This document shows positions 1-12,479 of a DNA stretch of 64,000 bases, in pieces. Below the pieces are notes generated by a model. That model had not been told where the DNA came from, searched no databases, and saw nothing but the letters and a program-made list of their open reading frames with translations. The DNA is from Sphagnum magellanicum (Eukaryota; Streptophyta; Sphagnopsida; Sphagnales; Sphagnaceae), in the NCBI GenBank assembly GCA_021904315.1, contig CM038911.1:7599390-7663389 (forward strand), in the 5' to 3' direction. The number at the start of each line of letters is the position of its first letter. Positions within the stretch are counted from its first letter, which is position 1. A program made the position numbers and the translations under genes.

Positions 1-659
1 CTAGAGTTTGCATTTTTAGGGACCAAATCAAAGGAAATGATGAAAAAGTCTAGTGATTTCAAAAGTGGTTGTGGTGGCAGTCATCATCTATGTTAAGTTT
101 TTAAGGGGTTTCAATGTGAATGTGTAATGTGGTTTATTTTGAAAAAAAAGTACTTGTGATATAGTGGCTTTGGGGATTTTGGAACAAGAGGATATTGTGA
201 GGTTTAGACGATCACAACTACCCGCTCTATTCTTAATCTCTGTCCAACTTCTAAATGAAACTACATGATGATGTTGGGGCATTTTGTGGGTTTTTGTTGT
301 TGAATGATGAGTTGCCATTCTCATCAACAACCAGTTGGTTCCTTGAGAGGAAGTCAAGATAAGTTTGATCCCTTGAGGTCCATGGAGCTAAAATTATAAA
401 GTTTGTTTGGTTGGAAGGATTTAGGTTTAGTAATAGTGTTTGTTGTAACCTCCTTTCTACTCCTTGGAAATTTCCAGTAAACCATGTTGCACTTGCATTC
501 AAAATGTTAGGGATTACCATCTCAAAATAACCTCCCCTTCTTTTTGGTAACAATATTTTGTTTTGGTTAAGTTATAATGTTAAGGTTACAATTATAGAAT
601 TATTTCTTAATAAAATTTGGAAACTCTATTGTTGTTTTTAAAATATTGAAATGTCCAAA

Positions 660-1600
660 ACAATGAATAACCCCCTTCCTCCCTTGCGGTTGGCATTGAG
701 TATAAGGGAGGCTCCTTTATTTGATATCATCATCTTTTGAAATGTTGAAAATTTGGGTTTGGAATTGCTTTCAATGGAATTTGGAAATTCCATAGTTGTT
801 TATTGTCTATTGATATGTTTAATTTAATGAATAACCCCCCTTTCCTCCCCTTATGGTCAGCACCAACTGTAAGGAAGGTCCTTGACATCATGTGAACAAT
901 CCAAAGTTTTAGATTGAAGTCTAGAATTTCTTGGAATGGAATTCTCAAATTCTAATGTTGTTGTTTTCATCATGAGATGTGCAAAACGTTGAATCCCCCT
1001 TCCTCCCTTGTGGTTGGCATTAATTATAAGGGATTTATTGTTGAATAGTGGAATTTTTTGAAAAACATTTCTTCACTAGGAAATTCTTGAAAAGGGTATA
1101 CCCCTCCTCACATATGCTTGGCATTGATTATAAGGGAGAGTCTTTAAATTCATGTAAAAAATACAAGGTTTAGGGTGGAGTTCTAATATTTCTTGAAATG
1201 GATTCTAAAATTGTTTTTCAACGTAAAATCTTTGGACAAGAGAATAACCCCCTCTTCACCTATGGTCGACATCAACCATAGGGGGGATCCATATCTTGAT
1301 GTCTACACTAGGATTCTAGTATGAGACAGAAAAATTCATTTTTCCAAGCTAATTCCGAGGCCTTCAATTAGCCTTTACTCTCCTTTATGGTTGGCACCGA
1401 CTATAGTGGAATGTCCTCATGTAAAAGTAAGATGCAATAAGGCTAGGTAGTTTTTTGGAATTGAACTAAATTTATGGACAATGTAAAACAATGTCTCATT
1501 CCAAATATCTTTGTTTTCATTGTGGATTAATAGAAAGGACCACTCCAACTTTCCTATGGTTAAGGCCAACCATATGGAATTGACCATATTTTGACATAAA
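660..1600. repeat. Diverged tandem family with a conserved hairpin in each unit
   Basis: About seven units of roughly 105-170 bp share a core such as CCCCTTCCTCCCTT, GGTTGGCAT, TATAAGGGAGG. Cores lie near 670, 835, 995, 1100, 1245, 1370 and 1545. In most units the core can fold: CCTCCCTT/AAGGGAGG (678-685/704-711), TCCCTT/AAGGGA (1004-1009/1028-1033), CCTATGGT/ACCATAGG (1259-1266/1275-1282), CCTATGGTT/AACCATATGG (from 1553). Stem sequences differ between units but pairing is mostly retained. Confidence 0.75.
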
Positions 1601-1769
1601 CTTATTTATACATTTCAATTAAATGAGATTTTTCTTTTGATTTCTTTAAATCTATTATCATCTTTAATTTGTTGTCAACATTTTGATTTTAATTCATGAA
1701 TTGTAATATCATGAATTCTTTCACTTAATCTTTTAACTATCATTACATGTATGTTGTTTTAAGGCATTA

Positions 1770-4700
1770 ATAGCTACCAAAAGACCATCGAAGGTATCCA
1801 ACACTAGATTAAGTTGAACAACGGGGAACTATTAGAGAAATACAAAATCTTCCCCAATAACAAAATTAGGATGAATGTCCCACTTTGTCACCTCCTATCC
1901 ATGTTGATTGTACAAGTTGCACTAAAAATAAATGTGCTTAAAATGGAACATGTGTTTAAGATGGGCTACCAAAAAGGTGAGAAAACCTTTTATGTCTGTT
2001 TGACAAATTGGAAGGGCAAGGAGGAAGAAGTAACCCACCATGATAATACATGGAATCCTTTTTGGTGGGAAAAAAATGTTCGATTTGAGGCCTTCTTGAA
2101 AGAAGATCTAGATATATCCTAAAAAATTTGTTTGGTACATTGTTTCGCGTGTGGGACAAAAATCATTGCCTCCAAGCCAAACATCCTTATGTCAACAAAA
2201 TCCATTCAATTGAGGAGGAATGACACATTGCACATTGTAATGAACTCTTTCGTTTTCAATACTACCAGTGGATTAGTACAAACTCATGGAACTATTCACA
2301 ACTATGATTGACATCAACAAGTGAGATAATATTCTAACTTATATTCCTTTCTTCATCTTTCATCAAAATTCCTTTCTCCATCCTACCAAATGTATTTAGA
2401 TAGATTAACTTAATTGTTCATAGGTCTATCAAGATGGATCATGTTAAGCCATCTCTTGTTCATGACTTTTTCCACATTCAATCCATTGGGATGAGAGCCC
2501 TACATTAAATCAGGGACATTATCCCCAATGATTAGTTCAAAAAATGTGACAACAAGATAAAAAAGACGTGGTGCAACCTCACATAAGGCATTTTTGATTG
2601 CACGTATATGGTCATCAATTGAAAACCTTTTTCAATATGTGATTCATTTCTTGGACCTTTCAAACTTGTTTCATTCATGTCTATCATATTTCTAAAGATG
2701 GCTTGTTGTGGTAATGGATGCCACCCATAAGATGTATTATGTAGATGTTTGACCTTGTTTGTGTGAGGTTGATGTCTTCATTTCATTAAACACTAAGGCC
2801 ATGGAAAATGTGAAAAAAAACACATGACTCCTTTCCACAAGAGGCTTCATGTTTGCGACCCCACTGTTGGGCCGAAATTTCTTGAGTAGGCATAATTTAA
2901 TTATGATATGAGTCCAAATCTCGAGATGCTCACCAAAAAATTAAAGATTTTCATTTCTACCTAGGTGAGCAATGGATAGAAAATGAATTGGTTCAAGCAC
3001 TAGAACCGGTCCTCAATTATCAAGGAGGCACAAAAGTTCAACCAAGGTTGGTTTGTCAAATGTTGTTTTTGAAAAATATTGGGTCCACAAGCCCACATTT
3101 TGGTATCATGTATTTTATTTTGATTTTAAACTATGAATCCTTCAAATGTATATTCTATTTTGTTTTTTCTTCTCTTGGTTTTTTCCTTCATGACATTTCT
3201 TGTTCTATAATCATGTCTTTTCATTGCAACTTAAAGTGGAGGTTTCTAAATTTTTTGAAGGCATAGTGAAGGACCTTGGGATCTTTGTCTTTGAGTCTAT
3301 GGAGGTGTAGAACTTCCAAGATTTCATTAAACATTAGAGGCTTGAATTATGGAAGATGATATTTTTCCAAGAATTCAAGCAAAAGAGAAGTGTTTTGAAG
3401 AGCATAATGTGGGATTGAAAATATGACAATGAGGAGGCTTTAAGTGTGTGGTATAAAGGCAAATATCCTTGCTTTCCATCACATTATTATTTGCATGAAA
3501 AATGATAAAATTCCATTCCTACAACATTTTTCATTATCACCTTGGAATCAACAAATTTAGTAATATTTTTTTATTGCAAGTACTTCTTTCATGTTTTCCT
3601 AGCCCAATAGGCTATTCGAAGTCTCCTCACCTTTTTTTAGATCTAGTGTGATCTGAAAATGGAAAACATTATGTTGTGGAATAGTCATTTAAAGGACTAG
3701 TCCTCTCAACACCTTTTGGAGTGCAGTTGGTATTTATATTCCCCACTTCATGATTGTATGCCAAAATTTGAACATCAATTAAGGGAGAAGTTTGATGAAG
3801 GCTTCATGGAAAAGATCCAATCCATGGATTTTAATATGAAGGGTGATCTAAGTAAGGCTAGAGTGGTAAAAAGAAGAGAAAGATGACAAAGGATAAAGTT
3901 ATCATTGGATTGGTTGGGTCTAGGTCTAACACACAACATGCAAAGGATTTTGTTGTGAAAAAACCAATAGTTCCTTGTCCTCCCCCACCAAAACCCTCAT
4001 AGATGCTTCCACCAAATAAATTACCAATTGTCCAACATAGGAAGAGACTTAGTCATGCTTTAGAAGATGACACTTTGGACACCTTCTCCCACCTCCTCAC
4101 TTAGACCTTATGGTCATTGTAATTGGCATCTCCCTAGGGTTATTTATATCAAATTTTCAGTTTTCTTGGCCAACTTTTGTGAAGGCCAATGAATCATTTG
4201 GTTCATGGCCTCCTCAATACGAGGCCCTCTAGCAAGTCCTTTCCAAGGTTATTTATCACACCACTTCATATTTGCAATGTTTTCAAACTCATTTTCTAGA
4301 TGTTCATCAATGGAAGTGCCTTTTTACAAGATTCTCCATATGGGATGCCCAATTTAATAGTTGCTAAAATTCCTATAATTTGTTGATCCTTCATGTGTTT
4401 GATCCTCCCTCCTCTGACCCCCATTAGAACCAACATGTGGAAAATTACATTTATAGAATATTTGATTTTATGAACAAATACTTGTATGATGATGGTGCTA
4501 TCATAATTTTTCATGATGATGACCTTCGTGTTCTCAAGGAGATTAGATCCTTTTTGGAAAACAATGAATCTGAAATGCATTCGAGGTGGGTGGGTATCAA
4601 CACTTTGTCTTGCATGAGCTCCAAAGCAAAGGGGAAGAAGGTAAAGTTCCTTCCTTTTTTAACAATTTCAATTGTTGCCCTTTTCTCTACTTTTTTTTTT

Positions 4701-6280
4701 TTTTTTTTGCATTAGTTGCTCATGGAACAATCTAAGTTAGATGAATTTTCTTGTTCATGAACTAGGTTTCATCTAATTTAGAGATGTTCCACCTAACTTA
4801 AAGATGTTCCATAACGAAAATTAAATTTTAGGAACTTCATTGCAACATGGTGAGGTGTAGTGGGTGAAAGCACATTATGGTGGTACATTTTGGGTAAGAA
4901 AATGTAAGTTTTTGGGGGTACATTTGTATTTTTCTAGGGGCAATTTTTTTTCATTTCATTTAGCATTTTGTGGAACACATAAAATGGATTCTTGACACAA
5001 AGCCTCCAACACAATTCTTAATACCTTTCAAATGATAATGTTTTTTCAACAACTTTTATGTATTCACACGTTTACACTTGTTTGAATGAAAAACTTCATC
5101 CAAATGTATTTCATGAAATCACATGAATGGAACTTTTCATATAAAATTGAAATGGGATAATGAACTCATATGTAATATATGATTGAATACTTCATCAAGT
5201 TTGGTAATCATTTGAATGGTTTTTGAAGTATAGTTGTACTTTGTAGTATATCGTGATGATTATAATTTTCTCACTAATATATTTTTAATCATTTAATATC
5301 AATTTCAAAGTGACTATCTTATTCCAAGTACCATTTGCAAAAAACCCTTTTAATATTAACTTGTTAGAAATTCAAAACATGTAGTTTCAAAAAGTAATAT
5401 TTTTGACAACAATCTTTGACCATTGTAATGTGTTTTCACTTTAGTGTCTCATTGGCAAAGGATGATATCCCCTACAACCACACTAGCATGGAAACCATGG
5501 AGAAGTTTAGATCAAATGGGTCCCATTCAAAGGAGGTTAGGAGATTCACATTTTCACCTTGTTCACTTTTATCTAGTCTTGCTCTCCTTTTGAACCTTTG
5601 ATTGATTGTTGGTATGAATTCTTCCACATGTTAGTGTTTGTTTTTTTATTTTACTTGTTTATTTCACAATGTCTCTTCTTTGGAATCACCCACTCTGCTT
5701 ATGGTCCATATTTTCTTAAATAATTGCATTTGTACTTGTTAGTCCTTTGGTTGTCATGTTCTTGTGTTGGAACCGGACCATGATATATAATAAAGAAGTG
5801 GTTAAACCTCTTGTGGAGAAGGTGAGACTTGAAATTGAAACTATGGTGTTTAGCCACATCCTCCTAGATTTGCCATTCGAGAAGAGAACAAGAATTGACC
5901 TTGATTGTGAATAAGTTTAATTTCATGTTCTTTGTGTTTATGTTTGTGTGTGGATAACTTCCATTTGAAACTCATTTTTTGTGTGTTCCCTTTAATTTGT
6001 AGAGGTTTCCATTTGATGGGGTAGAGGAAAGATTTATTTTATGCCCGAAGTGGCTTTTTCCCTAGCCCCCACCAAGTTTATCATTGCTTGCCTATGCCAA
6101 AGACATGGCCCAACATATGGCCTCCCTATCCTCTCCACCTTCTTCTAGTATGAGCATACAAAGTTTGATAGGCGTGTATTTGGATTTATTAAGGATGATG
6201 CATCAAAGTGATTGCACTAGATTTTGGTTTGCACTTTCTATTTTTTGTTTGAGCTCGGGGGCGGCCTTCATTTGAAGGTC
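1770..6280 (+). pseudogene. Coding-like debris of an unidentified old mobile gene
   Basis: Several plus-strand segments read like protein though no frame is long. Examples are 1814-2122 (TNWKGKEEE), 2130-2330 (shift-broken, KNHCLQAKHPYVNKIHS), 3780-4060 (Lys/Arg-rich, then Pro-rich PCPPPPKPS) and 4437-4715, which has FDFMNKYLYDDGAIIIFHDD and VLKEIRSFLENNESEMHSRW. The last looks like the end of a methyltransferase-like fold. Their common strand and spacing suggest one eroded gene of about 4 kb. I cannot name the family; the AT-rich rest of the interval shows nothing else. Confidence 0.35.
4724..4790. repeat. Inverted repeat with arms of about 22 bp
   Basis: GGAACAATCTAAGTTAGATG (4724 on) pairs imperfectly with CATCTAATTTAGAGATGTTCC (ending 4790) across a 22-nt loop. 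A further copy of the right arm, CTAACTTAAAGATGTTCC, follows at about 4793-4810. Confidence 0.65.
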
Positions 6281-6299
6281 CTTTGTTGGGTGGTGAGCT

Positions 6300-8280
6300 T
6301 TCTTCATGAAATCAAATTTTAATGTTTTTTTTGCCCTCATCATTTTTTGTCTACCAAAGTGGCTTCAAATCTCCTATGTTGGGTTGTTCAATCCCCTCAC
6401 ACATATAATTCAAGCTCCAACATTCATGTTCCCTCTCCAACTTCTTTTAGTCATTATCCACATTATTATAGTATAGATTTAGCTTGCATTAGGCATTTTT
6501 GTGTCAATTGTTCACATTCTTGTTAAGAGATTGAGTGAAGATCATTGTGAGTTTCATTTTGAGATTGGGTGGAGTGTCCTTTGGTTATTTGGATTTTTTT
6601 TCCTTGGACGTATTTTTAATTGGAGTGACTAACTAGTTTACTTCTCGTGGGGTTGTATTGACATTGTTTCAAACCATCTTGCACATTGATTTTTTGTCAA
6701 TCCATTCGAGTTTACATAATACAAAGGGAGTTCATTCAAACATCATAATACATAGATTGAAATCACACATCAAGGATGCATTAGATATTATATAGTTAGA
6801 TTTTATGTTTCCTTTGTGAAAATAATTGTTGAATAATGAATTTTAGTTCATAGAAGATTATTAAATTCTAGTATCAACTACAAGATTTAATAAGAAAACA
6901 TATTTCAATATGATCATATAGTACATGTGATCATGTTTTTTTATTAATGATCAAATACAAATACTGTGATCAAGACTTCATTTTCATATATTTGAAAAAG
7001 ATCAAATTGTAATACTTGCATTTCACTTCAATCCCATCGGGCCATTTCTACCACCTTCTAGCATGTTTCCTTCACCATTCTACCACCAATAATATAGTTA
7101 GATTTTTCATTTCTTACATATAAAACTTTATAATTATTGTAAGCATTGTTGCACTTTCAAGTTTTTGTCAAAGACCTAAATAGTGTATCTATGTACAAAA
7201 CAATCCAAACCTTTGGCATAATCTCATACTTGACAATCAATGGATTTCAAAAACTTGACAATTTTTTGAAAAATTCAAACTCAAAAAATCAATCCCTCAT
7301 AATTCTTGTCATTATTATTTAAAACCCCAAACTTGACTTGGTAATTCAAAAATTAAATACTTGTTCAACATTAGTTTGAACCAATATTGTGCAGTTAAAA
7401 AATAAAAAGAAAATCTTGGTTATGCTAGATTATTTATATTTTTAGGTTCTTCAAGTGCAAGTTTGAGCCTAGTTCAAAAATCATGGCCAATTCCATGTAC
7501 ACATTACACACTCACAAATGCTAGAGAGAATAAGGTCTTTAGTATTTCCTTGAGAGGCTTCACAAATTTGAACCTCAATGAAAGTTAAAAAGGTGAAAAT
7601 TTGTGAACTGTCAAAGGTTCCTTGACCTTTCATAAAACATTTAAAAAAAAAAAAAAAACCCACTTTGCTAGCTTACAAAGTGGGTGACAATTTGTGAACC
7701 CATGCAAATGCAAGTTCATTGGATGAAGCCCACTCCAAATCCAACAAATTACAATAAATCAAAACCAAGGACTATGTAGGTATGGAGTTCAATGACTAAT
7801 CAAAATTAATTACATTTAAATATAAAGTTCAGTTTGTCAAAAAAAATTTAAAAAAAAACATCAACTTGCCTACTTAAAAAAAAACATGATTTTGAGAAAA
7901 ACTCATAGAATTATAGGTTAATCGATAGTTAACCACTAATTCAGGTTTGGTTAGTAAGATCTAGATTGGAACCATGTCTAATTTTCAAAAGTGAAAACAA
8001 AACCAGAACTGCCTCATTCCATTCCATTGATATGTAGAACTAGAATGGAGATAGTTTTAAATTTATTTTTAGAATTCAAACAACCAAAGGCTCCTTTTAA
8101 AAGTAAAGAACCACAATATATACATGAGAATTTGATTGCTAATAACAATTGTAATTTAGCAAATTTCCCGATTTTTAAAAACCAGGGTTCTAGTATGTTG
8201 AAAGCTTTTATTTAATATGAAGATTTAGTGAAAATTTTGAAATTGAAACATTTAAACTTCATTAGAGCGCCTCCACTCTG
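6300..8280. other. AT-rich intergenic DNA, nothing recognised
   Basis: No supported gene, repeat array or RNA was seen. Only short A or T runs (7640-7660, 7840-7885) and scattered low-complexity sequence occur. Confidence 0.5.
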
Positions 8281-8330
8281 CTGCTACATATATTTTCACT
8301 GCTCCTCACTGTACAACTACTCTAATTAGT

Positions 8331-9190
8331 CTCGAACCTTGTGCATTAAATGCTGAGTATCAGCAATTTTTTCCGAATGAGATTTATTAAATTGTCTTTA
8401 CTTTGCGGATACCACTGAAAGAGGGGATAGCGGGGGTGAAAGGAGGGCCCAAAGACAGGGTGAAGACAGGGTGACTTTACGGATAACTCTATAACATCAA
8501 GTTATTTGCAACTTGAATGTCCACAGACACAAAACTTTGACCTGTTTAGTTTCAGACAAAATTATAATATAAAAAAAACCTAATTATTGCCCGACAACAT
8601 TGGGTAAGCAAAACCAAACATACAATTGAAAAATAGGGCAGGGTTTTAAACTATTGGGTGGAACTTGAATCTGAGGTTCCTTCAGGAATGACAAATTGGC
8701 AAGGACCCCAAATTGAAAGTTCCTCTTAAAACCAAGAACAAGATAATACTCATGTGAACCAGGAAAAAGGAGAGTGTGGTACTAAGCTACTACTCTGTTG
8801 TAAAAAGAAAACATGGAGAGAATACCTAATAGAGATATCTGCAAAGTAAGGAAAACCCAGCACCAGTACCCATGTTTGGTCATAAAGAGGGTGAATTTTT
8901 ATTAAAAAAACACAGTGAGAAAAAGTACACTGGGCTTCAGATTAGCACCAAATTTGGTCAAATCTGAGTTTCATCTTGTCTTTTTTTTTCCTTCATTGCT
9001 TTGAACCATTTACTATTGTTTGTTGTGTGTCCTGTAGCTATAAATATTCTTGAACCTCGTGCATTTAATCCTGAGTTTCAGCATATTAGGTACTTTGCAG
9101 ATAACTCTAATGTTTAGAAGTTCAAAAGAGGAGTTGGGGGGATGAAAGAAGGGCCCAAAAGGGGGTGATTTTATGGATATCTTTAATACC
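8331..9190. repeat. Diverged direct repeat pair flanking about 560 bp
   Basis: The segments 8331-8490 and 9049-9190 share TTGTGCATT/CTCGTGCATT, GCTGAGTATCAGCA/CCTGAGTTTCAGCA, ACTTTGCGGATA/ACTTTGCAGATA and GGAGGGCCCAAA/AGAAGGGCCCAAA in the same order and direction, with small indels. The DNA between them has no ORF. This could be an old segmental duplication or the terminal repeats of a very small LTR-type element; neither is proven. Confidence 0.55.
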
Positions 9191-11470
9191 TAGTAACTAG
9201 AATATCAACAAAGAAAAAAAAAGTGAAGGTAGCGTTTGTCGCCATATCATTTTTGAGGGAAAACGATTTTGCAAGTCATCATGAATGCCCTTTGCTTTTG
9301 GAAGGCAAAAAAGGGTACTAAAACTCTATTGGGGAGAGCCAGCCTTTGTGGACATCCTTGATCAATTTGACTTCTCAAAACATTTGTGCTTTGCAAACAT
9401 GGGAAAAGACAGAAGTCAAGAAGACATTTTTGACAGCCTTTTATCACCTATTTCATGTTCTTTTTTAACCCCCCGCACCAAAATCTTGACCTTTTTCACC
9501 CCCAACGTCTGAAAGGCTTTCTTATTTTGCAAGAAAGAAGAGAAAGAGGGAACAGCCCCATAACACAAAGTCTATGAACTTATCACCCCTCCCCCGTCAC
9601 AAATTTTTTTATCTTTGAATTTTGAAGTTGCCACCTTTCAAACAACTTTTTGACAAGATTTTCAAACACCTCATTTTGCACATATATATAAAAGAAAGAG
9701 GATGATGGTCCATGCTAGGGAGATCATGAGTAGCTAAACAACCTCCTCATCAGCCACCAGTTGCACATGAACGAACACCTCTCTTTGCATACTTGATTTG
9801 CTAAAACTGAATCTCCTTCCTCCTCTCTCATTTGGAACATAACTTGACAACTTACCTACCTCCCCCCATTGGCAAGCTTGGTGGTCACTTCTTCTTCCTC
9901 TTTTAAATGTTTTTTTCAAACATGTTTGCATCAGGAGAGACCACTGCATATGGCACTTGATCATGTCATTTTATGTTTATATTCCTATGGTTTCCATAGA
10001 CAATCGTATATAATCTTCTGATTTAGAAACAGGGGGTATGGTTCATTGGGTTCTCTCATTTGGGGGTTTTGCAATGTATCATGTGATGCCCAATCATGTA
10101 AAGTAAAAAGCCCGTGGTGACAAGAAGGATACAAGAACTACTAGTACTACTACTGCCCATGATCTAAAAATTTAACTAGATTAGTTCTCACTTTATAACC
10201 CGTTTTTTTTTTCCCCCAATTTTGTGACATAGAAAATTTGGAGAATATTTCCCAATAAATAGCAAATTTTGTGGAATTTACACTAGAAAACTAAAATTTT
10301 CCTAAGTGTTCCCAATTTTGGGTTGGCCCAAAAAAAAAAAGCCTTTTTATTTTCAGAAAAAAAACATCAATAAGAACACATGTGCACAATGTACAAGGCA
10401 GACTGGAGCATGGGCCCCATTCTTGTACATCCTGCCCCCAAGGGCTTTACCCTAAACTAAGAAAATGTTTGTGTGTTCAAACATCAGATCACAAAAGGAA
10501 AAGGAAATTGCAACTTACTCTAAAAATTCAGCTATGATAGAGTTCAATGACCAATCGACCTGATTGGTGGAATCACTTCGGTTTCCCTAACTTCACAACT
10601 AATACAAGTCATGGGAATCATGAGCGAATGTAGAATATTCTCAAAGGATGATGACGGTATGTCTTGAGAATATGCCGTATTTTGAACTTATATTAAATAG
10701 AAGAATACTATTGTAACTTTTTGGACTTGTGAGAATCATCATGCATAATTGAACTCATGGTTTCATGCAATGGGAATTATGTGTAACTATTTTATTATTA
10801 TTATTATTATTATTTAGGGACTAAATAAGTATGAATGCAGCAAGTGTGAACATGTGATGGTGTTGTGCATAGTTGTTACGGTTGTTACCCTTTTTTTCAT
10901 TTTTTTTTTGGTTTCTGATTGAGTCCTGATATTGTCACATTTGGAATTCAAAAATCGCACAAAACACAAAACACAACTAGTTATGTACATTTTGTTTGTT
11001 TGTCTCCCAACCTTTGCTTAAACGGGTCAAGGTTGTCCCCAAAAAAAAAATTATGTCCTGACAATAAAAAATACTAAGGGGTGTGCCACACTATGGCCTT
11101 GCCATTTACATTATTAAAAAGTATCTTAAGGCAAAAGAAGAATTATGAAAACCCAAATAGTTCAGCACGCAAAAATATACCTAATCTTCAACCAAAAAAA
11201 AAATCCACTAAAAGAAACCAAAATCCTTCAAGATATTATTATAACTCTATAATAACTAATCTCAAATTTCAACACAAGCCAAAATATCATCTTTCAAAAA
11301 TCCTCATATAAAAGATAGACCAGGCTATTTATTTACCTAGGGGCCAAAATCCTTTTAGCTACTAGGTATAATACTCTATAATGAATCTAAACGCAATATC
11401 CTTGCCTTGGTAGTAGTAGGCAAGGCCCAAAAACAACCAACACAAATGAGTTGAATTGTACAAGTAACAA
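9190..11470. other. Intergenic DNA, nothing recognised
   Basis: Short ORFs on both strands near 9247-9512 and 9734-9964 overlap each other and resemble no protein I know. An ATT microsatellite is at 10793-10815. Confidence 0.45.
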
Positions 11471-11473
11471 AAA

Positions 11474-11645
11474 ATGCAAGAAACTTGTGGGGAAGAAATC
11501 ATGGCTCTAGATAAGAATTCAGCCATTGCTGATGTTGTTGTTGACTTCCCGAAGAAGGCAAGTTCAGTAGTAATCCCGCCTTCTCTGATGGAGGCCAGCA
11601 GATATCCCGTCCTCTGGATACACTCTGTCGGTCTAGTTGCAATGT
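11474..11645 (+). CDS. Possible orphan first exon (about 57 codons)
   Basis: A short frame begins with ATG, has balanced composition (VVVDFPKKASSVVIPPSLM, then EASRYPVLWIHSVGLVAMW) and ends at a donor-like GTAGGT, which in frame gives a stop at 11648. This composition stands out against AT-rich surroundings. A possible partner exon follows a TTTTTTAG acceptor near 11860. I do not recognise the product, and no complete gene could be assembled. Confidence 0.25.
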
Positions 11646-12224
11646 GGTAGGTAGTCAGTTTTCAGAAGTGAGTTTTTTATTGTTTTTTAGATTGTGATTT
11701 TTGGAACCCAAAACATCCCAAAAAAATTAAATTTTTCAATCACTTTTAAAAATTATTTTGAACAAAATTTTGAGATCTTGTGGGAGATCTTTGTTATATA
11801 AGCCTTCATGTTTTGATGAGCAATTTTGTACCTTGTATGTCGGATTGTTGCGTTGTTTTTTAGTGTTGGATTCGTGGCACCACCGACAAAGACAACTGGT
11901 TTGGCAGAACTTCACTCACAAGGAGCATGCATGCTTGCACACATAGAAGAATGTGGGATTTCTTAAACCCTTTAACTAGGGTTTTGTCAAGCCTTGAGCC
12001 TCTCGTCGGCTCATGACACAGAACAGCAATCAACAGAATTAATTCAGTCCTGGTTTTGATGATTTTCAGGAAGGCTTTTTATGAACAACCCATAATGAGC
12101 AAAGCAGGTCACAACATTCATTCATTCTTTCCCCAGTTTCATTTCATGAACACAAAACATGGAATTTCAGGTTCTTGAAATTTCAGCCCCAGGATTGAGG
12201 TCAGCAACACAGATTCAGGGACTT

Positions 12225-12245
12225 GGTTTTAGGGTTTGGGTTTAG

Positions 12246-12278
<33 letters not shown>
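12225..12278. repeat. Telomere-like tract followed by (TA)n
   Basis: TTTTAGGGTTTGGGTTTAGGG, about three plant-type telomere units with one change, runs straight into about 14 TA repeats. It is too short to be a telomere; an interstitial scrap or telo-box-like sequence is more likely. A similar CCCTAACCCTA scrap is at about 15930. Confidence 0.7.
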
Positions 12279-12283
<5 letters not shown>

Positions 12284-12479
12284 CATAAGTTGGCAACAAT
12301 ATCAAGCTGCTTTGTTGAATTTTTTTTGCAAATAGCAATTTTGGACAGCTCTATTTTTCATTCTTGCGAATACTTTCAAAAAAAAGCTTATGATTGGTTA
12401 TTAGATGAACTACTTACCTGGGAGAGAATCATGCTGTTCATGAGGAATTGGCCAATTATAAGGAAGAAAACATTTTGAG

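Noticed and set aside
1814..2122. A chromodomain-like TNWKGKEEE ... NTWNP segment suggesting a Ty3/gypsy chromovirus
   Set aside because: Only a few residues fit, and no integrase or reverse transcriptase motif is nearby.
9285..9512. 75-codon ORF with plausible amino-acid mix
   Set aside because: It overlaps a similar ORF on the other strand, and no splice partner or motif was found.
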